Source: Carboxylicivirga litoralis
GTDB lineage: Bacteria > Bacteroidota > Bacteroidia > Bacteroidales > Marinilabiliaceae
Direction of reading: 5' to 3'
Assembly: GCF_025499605.1 (NCBI RefSeq)
Contig: NZ_JAFMVC010000030.1
Coordinates: forward strand, 1-42,866
Length of the DNA stretch: 42,866 nucleotides
Shown here: piece by piece, positions 15,142 through 23,858 of the stretch
Numbering within the stretch: the stretch's first letter is position 1
How the letters are laid out: every line of letters starts with the position of its first letter
Made by a program: the position numbers and the translations under genes
Notes under the pieces: model-generated
What the model saw: the letters and a program-made list of their open reading frames with translations, nothing else
Told to the model about the DNA's origin: nothing
Databases searched by the model: none

Positions 15142-17466
15142 ATGAATTCAATCAAGCTATTAGTAATTGCCGTTTTTGTGGTGTTAATTAGTGGATGTAA
15201 ACAGCCACAATTAAATACAGCATCATTAATCCCACTTCCGAATAACATAGAGAATAGTACTGGTACTTTTACTTTTTCTGATAAAACAGTGCTATCAGTT
15301 AACGATCAAGCTCTGATTTCTGGTGCTGAGGTCTTTAACGAGAACGTATTTAAACATAGTGGAAACAAACTGAAGGTTGTTTCCGATGCTCAAAAAAATG
15401 CCATCGTCATTACCAAAAATGATAATCTGGCCAAAGAAGGCTATCTCCTTAATATCAATAGCGATCAGATTAAGATTGAAGCATCCACAGCTAATGGCGT
15501 TTTTTATGCTTTGCAAACACTTTTGCAGCTTTGTTCGCCAGATATTTTATCCATTTCAGACAATAAGCACTTTAGCTATCAACTGAGTGCTGTTTCAATT
15601 AAGGATGCACCACAATTTGGGTGGCGAGGCATGATGTTAGATGTTTCGCGTCATTTCTTTACTAAAGATGAAGTGAAAGAGTTAATCGATTACCTGGCCT
15701 TTCATAAAATCAATGTTTTTCATTGGCATTTGGTCGATGACCAGGGCTGGCGGATTGAGATAAAGAAATATCCAAAGTTAACGGAAGTTGGAGCCTGGCG
15801 TGTTGACCGAGAGGACTTACCATGGCATGCCCGTCCACCAATGAAGAATGGTGAAACAGCTACTTATGGAGGATTCTACACACAAGATGAAATTCGCGAA
15901 GTAGTAGCTTATGCTCAGAAGCGTTTTATTACTGTGGTACCAGAGATTGAAATGCCTGGACATACCACATCATCGTTGGCTGCTTATCCTGAGTATTCGT
16001 GCACGGGAGGTCCCTTTAATGTTATGCCGGGTGGGTTATGGCCAATAACTGATATTTATTGTGCTGGTAATGATGCCACCTTTGATTTTATCGAAGATAT
16101 ACTATCAGAAGTGATGGAATTGTTTCCGTCCAAATATATTCATATTGGAGGCGATGAGGCTAACAAGGCAGAATGGGAAAAATGTAAACGATGTCAGGCC
16201 CGAATTAAAAACGAAAAACTGGCCGATGAGCATGCTTTACAGAGTTACTTTATTAAACGAATTGAGCAGTTTTTATTGTCCAACAACCGTGTGCTGATTG
16301 GTTGGGACGAAATATTGGAAGGTGGTTTGGCCCCTAATGCAACCGTTATGAGCTGGCGCGGGTTTAAAGGGGGAATTGAGGCTGCGAATGGCGGGCATGA
16401 TGTTGTTATGACACCAACATCGCATTGTTATCTGGATTATTATCAGGGACCTATCGATTCTGAGCCATTAGCCTTTAATGGTTATATTCCATTACAAAAA
16501 GTATACGATTTTAATCCAATTCCAGAAGGATTAAGCCCGGAAGCTGCCAAACATATACTTGGTGGTCAGGGTAATTTATGGACTGAGCATGTGCCAAATA
16601 AAGAACACATGCAATACATGGCTTTTCCACGAATGGCTGCTTTAGCAGAAGTTCTTTGGACCAAAGAAAGTAAACGTGATTGGAAAGATTTCAGTCAGCG
16701 TATTAAGAATATTGGTGATGCCTATGATAATATGGGTTTTAACTATGCCAAAAGCATGTACACGGTTCAGTTTGAGAGTGTTTTTAATGAAAAAGAAAAG
16801 CAGGTTGGACTTGAACTTGCAACTGAGATACCTGTTGTTGACATTTATTATACTATGGATGGGACAGAGCCGACAGTTTCATCAAATAAATACGATAAAC
16901 CAATCAAGATAAATGCATCGGTTGAAGTAAAGGCCAGCAGCTTTAATAAAGGGATGAGGCTAGGTAATTCATCAAGTATTAATTTTAGTATCCATAAAGC
17001 AACAGCAAAGCCTCTTAAATATGATACTAAACCAAGCCGTAAATTCAAAGGTGATACTGAAATAACCTTGGTTAATAGTTTACGTGGCAGTCGTAACTTC
17101 AGTGATGGTAACTGGCAGGGCTTCGAAGGTGATGATCTTGAGGTGATTATTGATTTGGAGGAAGTTAAGGAATTATCACAAATAACAGTTGGTTGTTTGC
17201 ATCAAACAGGCTCCTGGATTTTTCTACCACAGGAAATAGTGGTTCAAACTTCTTTGGATGGTCATAAGTATGTCCATGCTGGTTCAACTATTAACAATAT
17301 TCCACTGCAGAGCGAAGCTTTGGTTATGGATTATACGATTGATATATCAGGAACAACGTCGAGATTTGTTAAAATAACGGTTGTGAACCAAAAAGAAATA
17401 CCTCAATGGCATTCAGCTGCTGGAAATAAAAGTTGGTTGTTTGTTGACGAGGTTATTGTTGATTAA
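15142..17466 (+). CDS. GH20 beta-N-acetylhexosaminidase lipoprotein
   Basis: The 774-residue enzyme removes terminal N-acetylhexosamine from glycans or chitin fragments. A lipoprotein signal ends in L-I-S-G-C19. Domains in order: GH20b (about 25-150), the GH20 catalytic barrel (about 160-500) with HWHLVDDQGWRIEIKKYP and the catalytic pair D338-E339 in HIGGDEANK, a chitobiase-like C-terminal region (about 545-620), and an F5/8-type C carbohydrate-binding domain (about 640-774). The D-E pair performs substrate-assisted catalysis, so activity is likely. It ends at a strong terminator shared with the convergent helicase gene. The GH20 call is firm. Confidence 0.96.
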   Translation: MNSIKLLVIAVFVVLISGCKQPQLNTASLIPLPNNIENSTGTFTFSDKTVLSVNDQALISGAEVFNENVFKHSGNKLKVVSDAQKNAIVITKNDNLAKEGYLLNINSDQIKIEASTANGVFYALQTLLQLCSPDILSISDNKHFSYQLSAVSIKDAPQFGWRGMMLDVSRHFFTKDEVKELIDYLAFHKINVFHWHLVDDQGWRIEIKKYPKLTEVGAWRVDREDLPWHARPPMKNGETATYGGFYTQDEIREVVAYAQKRFITVVPEIEMPGHTTSSLAAYPEYSCTGGPFNVMPGGLWPITDIYCAGNDATFDFIEDILSEVMELFPSKYIHIGGDEANKAEWEKCKRCQARIKNEKLADEHALQSYFIKRIEQFLLSNNRVLIGWDEILEGGLAPNATVMSWRGFKGGIEAANGGHDVVMTPTSHCYLDYYQGPIDSEPLAFNGYIPLQKVYDFNPIPEGLSPEAAKHILGGQGNLWTEHVPNKEHMQYMAFPRMAALAEVLWTKESKRDWKDFSQRIKNIGDAYDNMGFNYAKSMYTVQFESVFNEKEKQVGLELATEIPVVDIYYTMDGTEPTVSSNKYDKPIKINASVEVKASSFNKGMRLGNSSSINFSIHKATAKPLKYDTKPSRKFKGDTEITLVNSLRGSRNFSDGNWQGFEGDDLEVIIDLEEVKELSQITVGCLHQTGSWIFLPQEIVVQTSLDGHKYVHAGSTINNIPLQSEALVMDYTIDISGTTSRFVKITVVNQKEIPQWHSAAGNKSWLFVDEVIVD

Positions 17467-17476
17467 TTGGATTTAT

Positions 17477-17505
17477 AAAAAGTGCACAAACGTAGTGCAC
17501 TTTTT
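17477..17505. terminator. Bidirectional terminator
   Basis: An 11-bp perfect stem (17477-17487 with 17495-17505, arms AAAAAGTGCAC) with a seven-base loop has A and T runs on both sides. It serves the GH20 gene and the convergent helicase gene. The arms resemble those of the terminator at 24579. Confidence 0.9.
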
Positions 17506-17515
17506 ATACTATTGA

Positions 17516-20500
17516 TTAAAATAAACTTCCTTGGACAGCCTGATCTGTAATGTCGATAATTTCATCTTGTTCGTGCAAATACCATATGTAGCCTTGTACA
17601 TTCTCGTAGCCCATTTTCTTTAATAAATCCATGTAACGTTTTACCTGCAGGGCATACTTTTCTTGTTTAAGCTCGCCAAATTTGTAATCGACCACAACCA
17701 CTTTAGTATCGCTAATAATTACCCTGTCAGGGCGATAGGTGCCTGATGGAACCATGATGGTACCTTCGTTAATGATTTTGCTTTGTGGTTGAAACCAATC
17801 TTTAACTTTTTCCTGATTGATCTTTTGTTTGACAAAATCCCTCAAACTGTCTTTTTCTGAGGTTTTTAGCTGGCCATTCAGCACTAACTTTGTAATAGCC
17901 CTATCCACATCTTCAGTTGTTTCAATCAACTCAAATAAGCGGTGCATCAATTTACCGTGTTTCAGGTGCTTGAGACTATCTGGAGAGCTCATAGCAATGC
18001 TTTCGGGGTGTATTTTGATGCGTGAGCCTAGTTCGGTGGTTCTAAAATCATCGATGGATGGTGCTTCCCTCTGTTCTTTCGGTTTTTGAGCAGGAATAGA
18101 GCCAAATTCAAATTGTTGTTCAGTATCATCCCATCCATTCACCAGATTTTTAATCAACTGTTCATCTAAACCGGCGAGCATATTAAATTGATTGATGAGA
18201 CGAAATAGTAAATGCGACACATTTTTCAGACCGCCTGTTTTAGCTGGCTTTTCAGCCATTATCACCAAACTCTCTTCGGCACGCGTTAAAGCAACATATA
18301 GCAAGTTGAGATTATCTACAAACTGATGCAGACGTTCGGTCAGATAATCTTCGATAAAAATGGAGTGTAGCAAGGTGTCGGAGTAGTTTACAGGTACCAG
18401 TTCCAACTCATTAAAAGGTGCTTCTTTGGGGCGACTCCAGATTAAACTGCCTCGGCCTTTGTCATCGATATTCCAGTTGCAATAGGGGATAATGACGGCT
18501 TTAAACTCAAGGCCTTTAGACTTATGTATGGTCATTACATTAATGGCATTCTGGCCTTCGGGTACCGATATCGCTGTTCCTTGTCCTTTATCGTCCCACC
18601 AGTTGATAAAATCATGGGCATTCACCGAATAGTTTGTCACGTAATCGCGAACGGCATCCAGTAAGCCTTGCAGAAAGACAAACTGGTTCTGGTGTAATTC
18701 ATCAGGCAATTGGCGCACCAATGCTTCGGCCATTTCAAACAGCGGCTGGCCTTTGAGTGAAAGTAATTGGTTGGATAATTCTTTGAACCAGCCTCTGTTA
18801 TCATTATTCAGAATTTCCGTGTCGCAATGGATGACTTCCTCCGCCACATTGCTTTGATAAAAATGGCTGTAAAGCTTAATAAAAGCTTCAAAAACAGCAT
18901 TGTCCGGCTCCTGAATGTATTTTATCTGCTGAATTACCAGGTTAACGGCCGGGGAACTACTCAATAATAGTGTTTCGTTAGAGATAACCGGATGCTTTCG
19001 TTCGGAGGGAGAGAAGGCACCGGATAATAAAGCTTCCGTAATTTCCTGACCTTCACTTTTGCGACGCACCAGTATACAAATGTCTTTGTAATCGTAGCCC
19101 TCATCCAGCAAACGTTCAATTTGAACGATGGCATTTTGCGTGGCATTGTTTCTGAATTCGGCGTTTTTACCATCCACAAAATCAACGTGAATAAAACCAC
19201 CTGAGCCAACTGATTTTGGTGATACCTGTTGAATGGTATCGTCATAAGCCATGCTGATTTTTGCATGCAAATCACCCGGTATGTTGGCTTCGTCAACAGC
19301 TTCAGCCGATGAATTGATAAACTCGGTTTGCAGCATTCGAGAAGCGCCGGCAAAAACGATGTTGTTAAAGGTGATAACATTTTCGGTACTTCGCCAGTTG
19401 GTATCAAGTGTCATGGCTTCAATACCATGACTGGCAAAATCAATGTTCACCTGGTCGCTTAGTAATTTCCAATCCGAATTACGCCAACGGTAGATGGACT
19501 GTTTTACATCGCCGACAATCATGGCCATATGGCCATCACTCACGCTGTTTTGAAGCAACGGTTTGAAGTTATTCCATTGCAAACGCGAAGTATCCTGAAA
19601 CTCATCAATCATATAATGCTGAAAGCGGGTGCCTGTCTTCTCATAGATAAAAGGTGTATCATTTTCATCGATAATTTGTTGAAGCAGGCGATTGGCATCG
19701 GCTAAAAGAAATAAGTTCTCATTACGAGCCAGCTCATTTACCTTCAAGGCAATGTCGGTGGTAATGCCTAACGCATTCAGGTTCGATAGGATAGCTTTTG
19801 CCGAATAGTAATTGGTTTTTTGCTCAATAAAAGTGCCCGAGAGTTGTTGCAGGGCTTCGTTTAAACCACCATTAAAGCAATCGATAACAATGCTGTTATC
19901 TGACTCGGAGTTTTTACTGTGAAAACAAGTTTCGGGATTATTAACCAGACCGTCTAGTTTTATTATTTCCAGGTAATCAGCTGCTTTAGTGACGTTCACC
20001 AGTTTTTCTAATTTCTTTAATGGTGAGCGCGATTTGCCTTGTAGAATATCCCAGCTAACAGCGTACGTTTTTAGTGCATCCAATCCTTTTTGAGCTGCTT
20101 CCTGAATGCTTTCTTCAAAAGTATCCGTTATTTTTTTTAGGGTATAACGATAGCTGTTAAGCAGTTTTTTATCGCGTAGCTTTTGTAAAACTTCCGGTTT
20201 CAAACTCTGAAATTCTTCCTTAAACACTTCGCGACCAAGGGTGTTTAATTCCTGGGCGATGTTCCAGTCTTTGCCTTCTTCAATTTTTGATAAGGTGTGC
20301 TTAATCAACCATTCTTTTAAATCTTCGTTGCCTTTCAGCTCCAGTTCGCGCAGTAGATTATCAACCGCTTGCGCCAGAATACGCTCCGAATCGAGTTCAA
20401 CTTTAAAATTTGCTGGTAGGTTAGCTTCATAGGCAAAGGAGCGAATCACCTTTTGAAAGAAGCTATCAATGGTGTTAATCGAGAATTTCGAGAAATCGTT

Positions 20501-20788
20501 CAGAATATTAATTAATAAGCTTTTGGCTACTTTACGAATGTAAGCTTCCGGCTTATCGTGTATTTTCATTAAATCAGTCAGGTAATCGGGCTTGGGCGCA
20601 GTTGCCAGGGCAAACAGGTTCTCCAATATGCGATTTTTCATCTCGGCAGTGGCTTTATTGGTAAATGTCACAGCCAATATGCTTTTATAACTTTGTGGGT
20701 CGCTAAACAGGAGTTTAATAAATTCGCCCGAAAGGGTATAGGTCTTGCCCGAGCCGGCCGAAGCGCGGTAAATCTTTAATTCTGACAT
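17516..20788 (-). CDS. RecB/AddA-like UvrD-family helicase-nuclease
   Basis: The 1090-residue protein opens with helicase motif I at residues 9-16 (A-S-A-G-S-G-K-T) and has motif II I-D-E-F-Q-D-T-S, the motif IV area VGDVKQSIYRWRNSD, and motif VI VALTRAEESL. A C-terminal PD-(D/E)XK nuclease module carries VVVVDYKFGELKQEKYALQVKRYMDLL. This is the architecture of AddA/RecB, which unwinds and resects double-strand ends. A perfect -7 box (CAAAAGTA on plus, 20808-20815) precedes the start. The usual partner (AddB-like nuclease) is not next to it in this window. Family is firm; addA versus recB naming is not settled by sequence alone. Confidence 0.93.
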   Translation of the reverse strand: MSELKIYRASAGSGKTYTLSGEFIKLLFSDPQSYKSILAVTFTNKATAEMKNRILENLFALATAPKPDYLTDLMKIHDKPEAYIRKVAKSLLINILNDFSKFSINTIDSFFQKVIRSFAYEANLPANFKVELDSERILAQAVDNLLRELELKGNEDLKEWLIKHTLSKIEEGKDWNIAQELNTLGREVFKEEFQSLKPEVLQKLRDKKLLNSYRYTLKKITDTFEESIQEAAQKGLDALKTYAVSWDILQGKSRSPLKKLEKLVNVTKAADYLEIIKLDGLVNNPETCFHSKNSESDNSIVIDCFNGGLNEALQQLSGTFIEQKTNYYSAKAILSNLNALGITTDIALKVNELARNENLFLLADANRLLQQIIDENDTPFIYEKTGTRFQHYMIDEFQDTSRLQWNNFKPLLQNSVSDGHMAMIVGDVKQSIYRWRNSDWKLLSDQVNIDFASHGIEAMTLDTNWRSTENVITFNNIVFAGASRMLQTEFINSSAEAVDEANIPGDLHAKISMAYDDTIQQVSPKSVGSGGFIHVDFVDGKNAEFRNNATQNAIVQIERLLDEGYDYKDICILVRRKSEGQEITEALLSGAFSPSERKHPVISNETLLLSSSPAVNLVIQQIKYIQEPDNAVFEAFIKLYSHFYQSNVAEEVIHCDTEILNNDNRGWFKELSNQLLSLKGQPLFEMAEALVRQLPDELHQNQFVFLQGLLDAVRDYVTNYSVNAHDFINWWDDKGQGTAISVPEGQNAINVMTIHKSKGLEFKAVIIPYCNWNIDDKGRGSLIWSRPKEAPFNELELVPVNYSDTLLHSIFIEDYLTERLHQFVDNLNLLYVALTRAEESLVIMAEKPAKTGGLKNVSHLLFRLINQFNMLAGLDEQLIKNLVNGWDDTEQQFEFGSIPAQKPKEQREAPSIDDFRTTELGSRIKIHPESIAMSSPDSLKHLKHGKLMHRLFELIETTEDVDRAITKLVLNGQLKTSEKDSLRDFVKQKINQEKVKDWFQPQSKIINEGTIMVPSGTYRPDRVIISDTKVVVVDYKFGELKQEKYALQVKRYMDLLKKMGYENVQGYIWYLHEQDEIIDITDQAVQGSLF

Positions 20789-20826
20789 GAAAATTTCTCT
20801 TTGTAATCAAAAGTAGTGATAAAATG

Positions 20827-20922
20827 TGGAACTGGTGAATTGATAAATCGTCGAACTGTCGAACAGGTCAACTGTTTAATTGATGAATAGTTGAAAGGTT
20901 TATAAGTTGAGAAATTAAATTG
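20827..20922 (+). repeat. Array of degenerate 8-bp repeats
   Basis: Twelve octamers run in one phase without gaps, for example GTGAATTG, TCGAACTG, TCGAACAG, GTCAACTG, TTTAATTG, ATGAATAG, TTGAAAGG. Position 8 is G in ten of the twelve, and the unit is close to TTGAATTG. It lies in the 303-base gap between the helicase gene and lumazine synthase. It resembles the arrays at 23755-24261. Confidence 0.65.
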
Positions 20923-20926
20923 TAGG

Positions 20927-21037
20927 ATGATGCAATTATTTTTTGATCAAGACGAAAAAGAAATCTTCTTGATAGAAAAATATTTTCATCTAGAGGGAAA
21001 TAAAGTTGTTACCAAAAGGAAAATAAAGTGCCCATAG
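20927..21037 (+). CDS. Possible small protein of 36 residues
   Basis: An ATG at 20927, preceded by TAGG, opens a frame of 36 codons to the TAG at 21035. It reads MMQLFFDQDEKEIFLIEKYF and ends in a lysine-rich KRKIKCP. The acidic-then-basic composition is not random-looking, but nothing homologous comes to mind and it directly abuts an octamer array. It may be a small gene, a relic of a longer one, or chance. Confidence 0.25.
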   Translation: MMQLFFDQDEKEIFLIEKYFHLEGNKVVTKRKIKCP

Positions 21038-21043
21038 ACAACA

Positions 21044-21067
21044 AAGCCCGACAAAATTGCCGGGCTT
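21044..21067 (-). terminator. Terminator of lumazine synthase gene
   Basis: Arms AAGCCCG (21044-21050) and CGGGCTT (21061-21067) form a 7-bp GC-rich stem 25 bases after the minus-strand stop at 21092. The T run follows on the minus strand. Confidence 0.75.
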
Positions 21068-21091
21068 AATATATTGCTGTATTCTGGAATA

Positions 21092-21586
21092 TTAGTTTTT
21101 CAGCGAGCGGTTTAAAGCCACCATTTTAATAGCAGTAACCGCACCTTCATCACCTTTGTTACCATGTTTACCTCCGCAACGGTCTAAAGCCTGCTGTTGG
21201 TTGAGAGTGGTTAATAAGCCAAAGATAAACGGAATAGGGTATTGAACATTCAACTGGGTGATGCCTTGTGTAACACCACCGCATACATAATCGAAGTGAG
21301 GCGTATCGCCTTGAATTACACAACCCAGGCAAATTACGGCATCTACATCTGTCATTTCAGCCAGGTATTTAGCACCTGCTGTTAGCTCAAAGCTGCCCGG
21401 TACATATTTCTTTAATATGTTTTCTTCCGATGCCCCGTGTTTGATTAAAGTATTGTAAGCACCTTCATATAGTGCTTCGGTAATCTCTGTGTTCCACTCT
21501 GATATCACAATGCCGAATTTCATGTCGGCTGCCGACGGAACATCAGCTATATTATAATCCGATAGGTTTTTTAAACTTGTTGCCAT
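21092..21586 (-). CDS. ribH: 6,7-dimethyl-8-ribityllumazine synthase
   Basis: RibH condenses 5-amino-6-ribitylamino-uracil with 3,4-dihydroxybutanone phosphate in riboflavin synthesis and forms cytosolic 60-mer or pentamer shells. The protein from 21586 is 164 residues, the normal length. Conserved segments are [50 protein letters not shown] with the catalytic histidine, and PFIFGLLTT. The frame is open to 21643, but a terminator hairpin and a promoter lie in that stretch, so the start is at 21586. No other riboflavin gene is near and no FMN riboswitch is visible. Confidence 0.96.
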   Translation of the reverse strand: MATSLKNLSDYNIADVPSAADMKFGIVISEWNTEITEALYEGAYNTLIKHGASEENILKKYVPGSFELTAGAKYLAEMTDVDAVICLGCVIQGDTPHFDYVCGGVTQGITQLNVQYPIPFIFGLLTTLNQQQALDRCGGKHGNKGDEGAVTAIKMVALNRSLKN

Positions 21587-21602
21587 TGTTTTATATTTTA
21601 TG

Positions 21603-21634
21603 CAAAAATAAAAGAGGTTGCCTATATAGACAAC
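21603..21634 (-). promoter_or_regulatory. ribH promoter
   Basis: On the minus strand a perfect -7 box TATTTTTG (plus 21603-21610) is preceded, with a 20-base spacer, by GTTG (plus 21631-21634). The expected transcript start near 21597 lies just upstream of the ATG at 21586. Confidence 0.6.
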
Positions 21635-21640
21635 CTCTTT
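21611..21640 (-). terminator. Terminator of the TPR gene, overlapping the ribH promoter
   Basis: A 10-bp perfect stem (21611-21620 with 21631-21640, arms AAAGAGGTTG) with a ten-base loop stands 19 bases after the TPR gene's stop and runs into TTTT on the minus strand. Its arms coincide with the spacer and -33 region of the ribH promoter. Confidence 0.8.
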
Positions 21641-21658
21641 CAAATATTTTAGTTCAAA

Positions 21659-22345
21659 TTACTTCAATTGTAATTCTGCACGAGTCAAATATTTATCAAC
21701 CTGACGAGCTTCTGCTGAAGTTGCATAGTCATCTTTAATAGTTTTGTATGCCTCAACAGCTGCTTTGTAATCGGCTTTGGCTTCATACATAGCACCTAAT
21801 TTCATTAGATATGTTGGAGCTGTTAAAGTGTTGTCGTAGGATGCTGCATCTTTATATTGAGCAATGGCATCGTCGTTTTGACCTAGTTCAGCATAAGCAT
21901 CACCTAATGCACCAGCAGCTGTGGCAGCTATCATTTCTTCGCTCGTTGAGAATCCTTTAAGGAAATCAACAGCCTCGTTATAATTACCAAGATGAAGATT
22001 AGATACGCCTGCGTAATAAACAGCTAAGTTACCAGCCGTTGTTGAGCCGTAATCTTCAATAATTTCAAGGAAACCGGCATTTTGTCCGTCGCCATTCAAT
22101 GCTAAGTTGAATGAATCCTTCTCAAAATATTGCTGAGCATAGAAGATAGTCTTTTGAGCTTCCTGCTCTAAAGGCATAAAATAGAATTTTTTAATACCCC
22201 AGTATCCGGCTACTATAATAATGATTGCCAACGCAATCATACTTAATCTATTCTGATTCTCTTCAATAAAGTGCTCCGTCTTACTCAATGCGCTCTCTAC
22301 ATTCTCGAAGCTATCGTCTTGATGCGTATGTTTCTCTTTTGACAT
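21659..22345 (-). CDS. Membrane-anchored TPR protein
   Basis: From the ATG at 22345 the protein has 228 residues: a charged cytoplasmic N terminus (MSKEKHTHQDDSFENVE), one membrane helix at about 38-55 (LSMIALAIIIIVAGYWGI) and a periplasmic TPR-rich domain (GDAYAELGQNDDAIAQYKDA; LMKLGAMYEAKADYKAAVEAY). The layout resembles YfgM, a periplasmic chaperone helper at the SecYEG translocon, but the sequence match is only architectural. The open frame extends to 22399, yet the promoter at 22371-22400 places the transcript start near 22365, which excludes the earlier ATG. Confidence 0.82.
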   Translation of the reverse strand: MSKEKHTHQDDSFENVESALSKTEHFIEENQNRLSMIALAIIIIVAGYWGIKKFYFMPLEQEAQKTIFYAQQYFEKDSFNLALNGDGQNAGFLEIIEDYGSTTAGNLAVYYAGVSNLHLGNYNEAVDFLKGFSTSEEMIAATAAGALGDAYAELGQNDDAIAQYKDAASYDNTLTAPTYLMKLGAMYEAKADYKAAVEAYKTIKDDYATSAEARQVDKYLTRAELQLK

Positions 22346-22370
22346 TTTAAGTAAATTTTTATTCGAATGC

Positions 22371-22400
22371 CAAAAGTAATCGTTTTGGCCTAAAAACAAA
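22371..22400 (-). promoter_or_regulatory. Promoter of the TPR gene
   Basis: On the minus strand TTTG (plus CAAA, 22397-22400), an 18-base spacer and a perfect -7 box TACTTTTG (plus CAAAAGTA, 22371-22378) match the Bacteroidota consensus. Confidence 0.65.
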
Positions 22401-22610
22401 AGATGGATTATTACTTTTTACGCCTTATTGATAAATTATTTATGCATAGAAGATGAATCGGACATAAGATTTAAGACAAAAGATATATGAATAAGTTGTA
22501 AAGTCTTTAAGAATAAGTATTTGCAGATGGTGTCTAAAGGAGTGTAGGGTTCGATTCTTCAATTCATCACTTTCTTGTGTTATCAATTTAGACTTAAACC
22601 CATTCACAAT

Positions 22611-22642
22611 TTTGAACAATCGCTTTAGGTTCGTTACTTTTG
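22611..22642 (+). promoter_or_regulatory. recF promoter
   Basis: TTTG at 22611-22614, a 20-base spacer and TACTTTTG at 22635-22642 give a full match to the Bacteroidota housekeeping consensus. The ATG of recF follows at 22659. Confidence 0.7.
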
Positions 22643-22658
22643 CACAAAACCGTAACGC

Positions 22659-23759
22659 ATGCACATCAGGCACCTCAACTTGATTAATTTTAAAAATATA
22701 CAGCAGGCCGAAATAGAGTTTTCGCCGGGTATTAATTGCCTTGTAGGAGAAAATGGGGCTGGAAAAACCAATGTGCTGGATGGGCTGTATTACCTCTCGT
22801 TTTGTAAGAGCTATTTTAATTCGATTGATAATCAGAATATCACCCACGACCAGGAGTTTTTTGTGGTTCAGGGACAGTATGAGCGTCAAGATGAAGAGGA
22901 GCATATTTATTGTGGATTAAAAAAATCGCAGAAGAAGCATTTTAAGCGTAATAAAAAAGAATACACAAAGCTGGCCGACCATATTGGCTTAATTCCTTTG
23001 GTGATGATTTCGCCAGCCGATGAACAATTGATTAACGAAGGAAGCGAGCAGCGTCGTAAGTATGTGGATGGTGTCGTTTCGCAGTATGATAAGCCATTTT
23101 TGGATGACTTAATGCGTTATAACCGTTCATTAATGCAGCGAAATGCCACTTTAAAACAGTTAAAAGAAAGCGGTTCGCGCGATTTTTCTATGCTCGATTT
23201 ATGGGATGAGCAATTGGAGCAGTTGGCCCAACGTATATATCAAAAACGAATAGATTTCATTAAGGAGTTGGTGCCGGTTTTTCAAAAGTATTATGCCTAC
23301 ATCTCGGATGGAAAAGAGGAAATAGCCTTAAATTATAAATCGCATTTACACGATGGTTCCTTAAAAGAACAATTACTCGAAGTGCGTCAAAAAGATACGA
23401 TTGTAGGCTATACAACCAGAGGTGTGCATAAAGATGATTTGGAATTATTGTTGGGTGGGTATTCTATAAAGAAAATAGCTTCACAAGGACAAAAAAAGAC
23501 ATTTCTGATTGCTTTGAAACTGGCGCAATATGAGTTTATTCAAAAGCACAATGGGATAAAACCAATTTTGCTGCTCGATGATATTTTTGACAAATTAGAT
23601 GATGCTCGAAGCAATCGTTTATTGCAATTGGTTTCAGAAGATGTATTTAACCAGATTTTTATCACCGATACCAATAAACCCTATTTAGTTGATATTGTCA
23701 AACGAACAGGGAAAGACTATAAGGTATTTGATGTGGCCGGTGGACAGATTGTTGGTTAA
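22659..23759 (+). CDS. recF: DNA replication and repair protein RecF
   Basis: RecF is an SMC-like ATPase that, with RecO and RecR, loads RecA at single-strand gaps. The 366-residue protein starts MHIRHLNLINFKNIQQ, has Walker A G-E-N-G-A-G-K-T at residues 30-37, the ABC-like signature area SQGQKKTFLIALKLAQ and Walker B P-I-L-L-L-D-D-I-F-D-K-L-D. Length is normal. A clean promoter precedes it. In many Bacteroidota a DUF721 gene follows directly; here a four-helix-bundle gene with repeats lies between. The stop codon (23757-23759) lies inside the first octamer of that repeat array. Confidence 0.97.
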   Translation: MHIRHLNLINFKNIQQAEIEFSPGINCLVGENGAGKTNVLDGLYYLSFCKSYFNSIDNQNITHDQEFFVVQGQYERQDEEEHIYCGLKKSQKKHFKRNKKEYTKLADHIGLIPLVMISPADEQLINEGSEQRRKYVDGVVSQYDKPFLDDLMRYNRSLMQRNATLKQLKESGSRDFSMLDLWDEQLEQLAQRIYQKRIDFIKELVPVFQKYYAYISDGKEEIALNYKSHLHDGSLKEQLLEVRQKDTIVGYTTRGVHKDDLELLLGGYSIKKIASQGQKKTFLIALKLAQYEFIQKHNGIKPILLLDDIFDKLDDARSNRLLQLVSEDVFNQIFITDTNKPYLVDIVKRTGKDYKVFDVAGGQIVG

Positions 23760-23858
23760 TTGTTGATTTGTTTATCTGTTAATTTGCTAATTTGTTGATT
23801 CATGATTTTCAAATTATCAATTAAACATATCTGCAAATCACCAAATAAACAATAAAGT
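23755..23858 (+). repeat. Left octamer array of the four-helix-bundle gene
   Basis: Thirteen octamers in a single phase fill the gap exactly from the recF stop to the base before the ATG at 23859. Units 1-6 read forward (GTTAATTG, TTGATTTG, TTTATCTG, TTAATTTG, CTAATTTG, TTGATTCA). Unit 7 is a transition, and units 8-13 read as the opposite strand (AAATTATC, AATTAAAC, ATATCTGC, AAATCACC, AAATAAAC, AATAAAGT). The array is therefore roughly palindromic overall. Confidence 0.75.

Noticed and set aside
18961-19407. 148-codon minus-strand frame inside the helicase gene
   Set aside because: It is a second frame of the helicase coding region; the helicase motifs run through it in the other frame.
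21587-21658. FMN riboswitch before ribH
   Set aside because: The leader is only some ten bases long after the predicted transcript start, and none of the conserved FMN-aptamer segments is visible.
22440-22904. 154-codon minus-strand open frame
   Set aside because: It runs antisense through the recF promoter and start, has low-quality composition, and the recF frame is certain.
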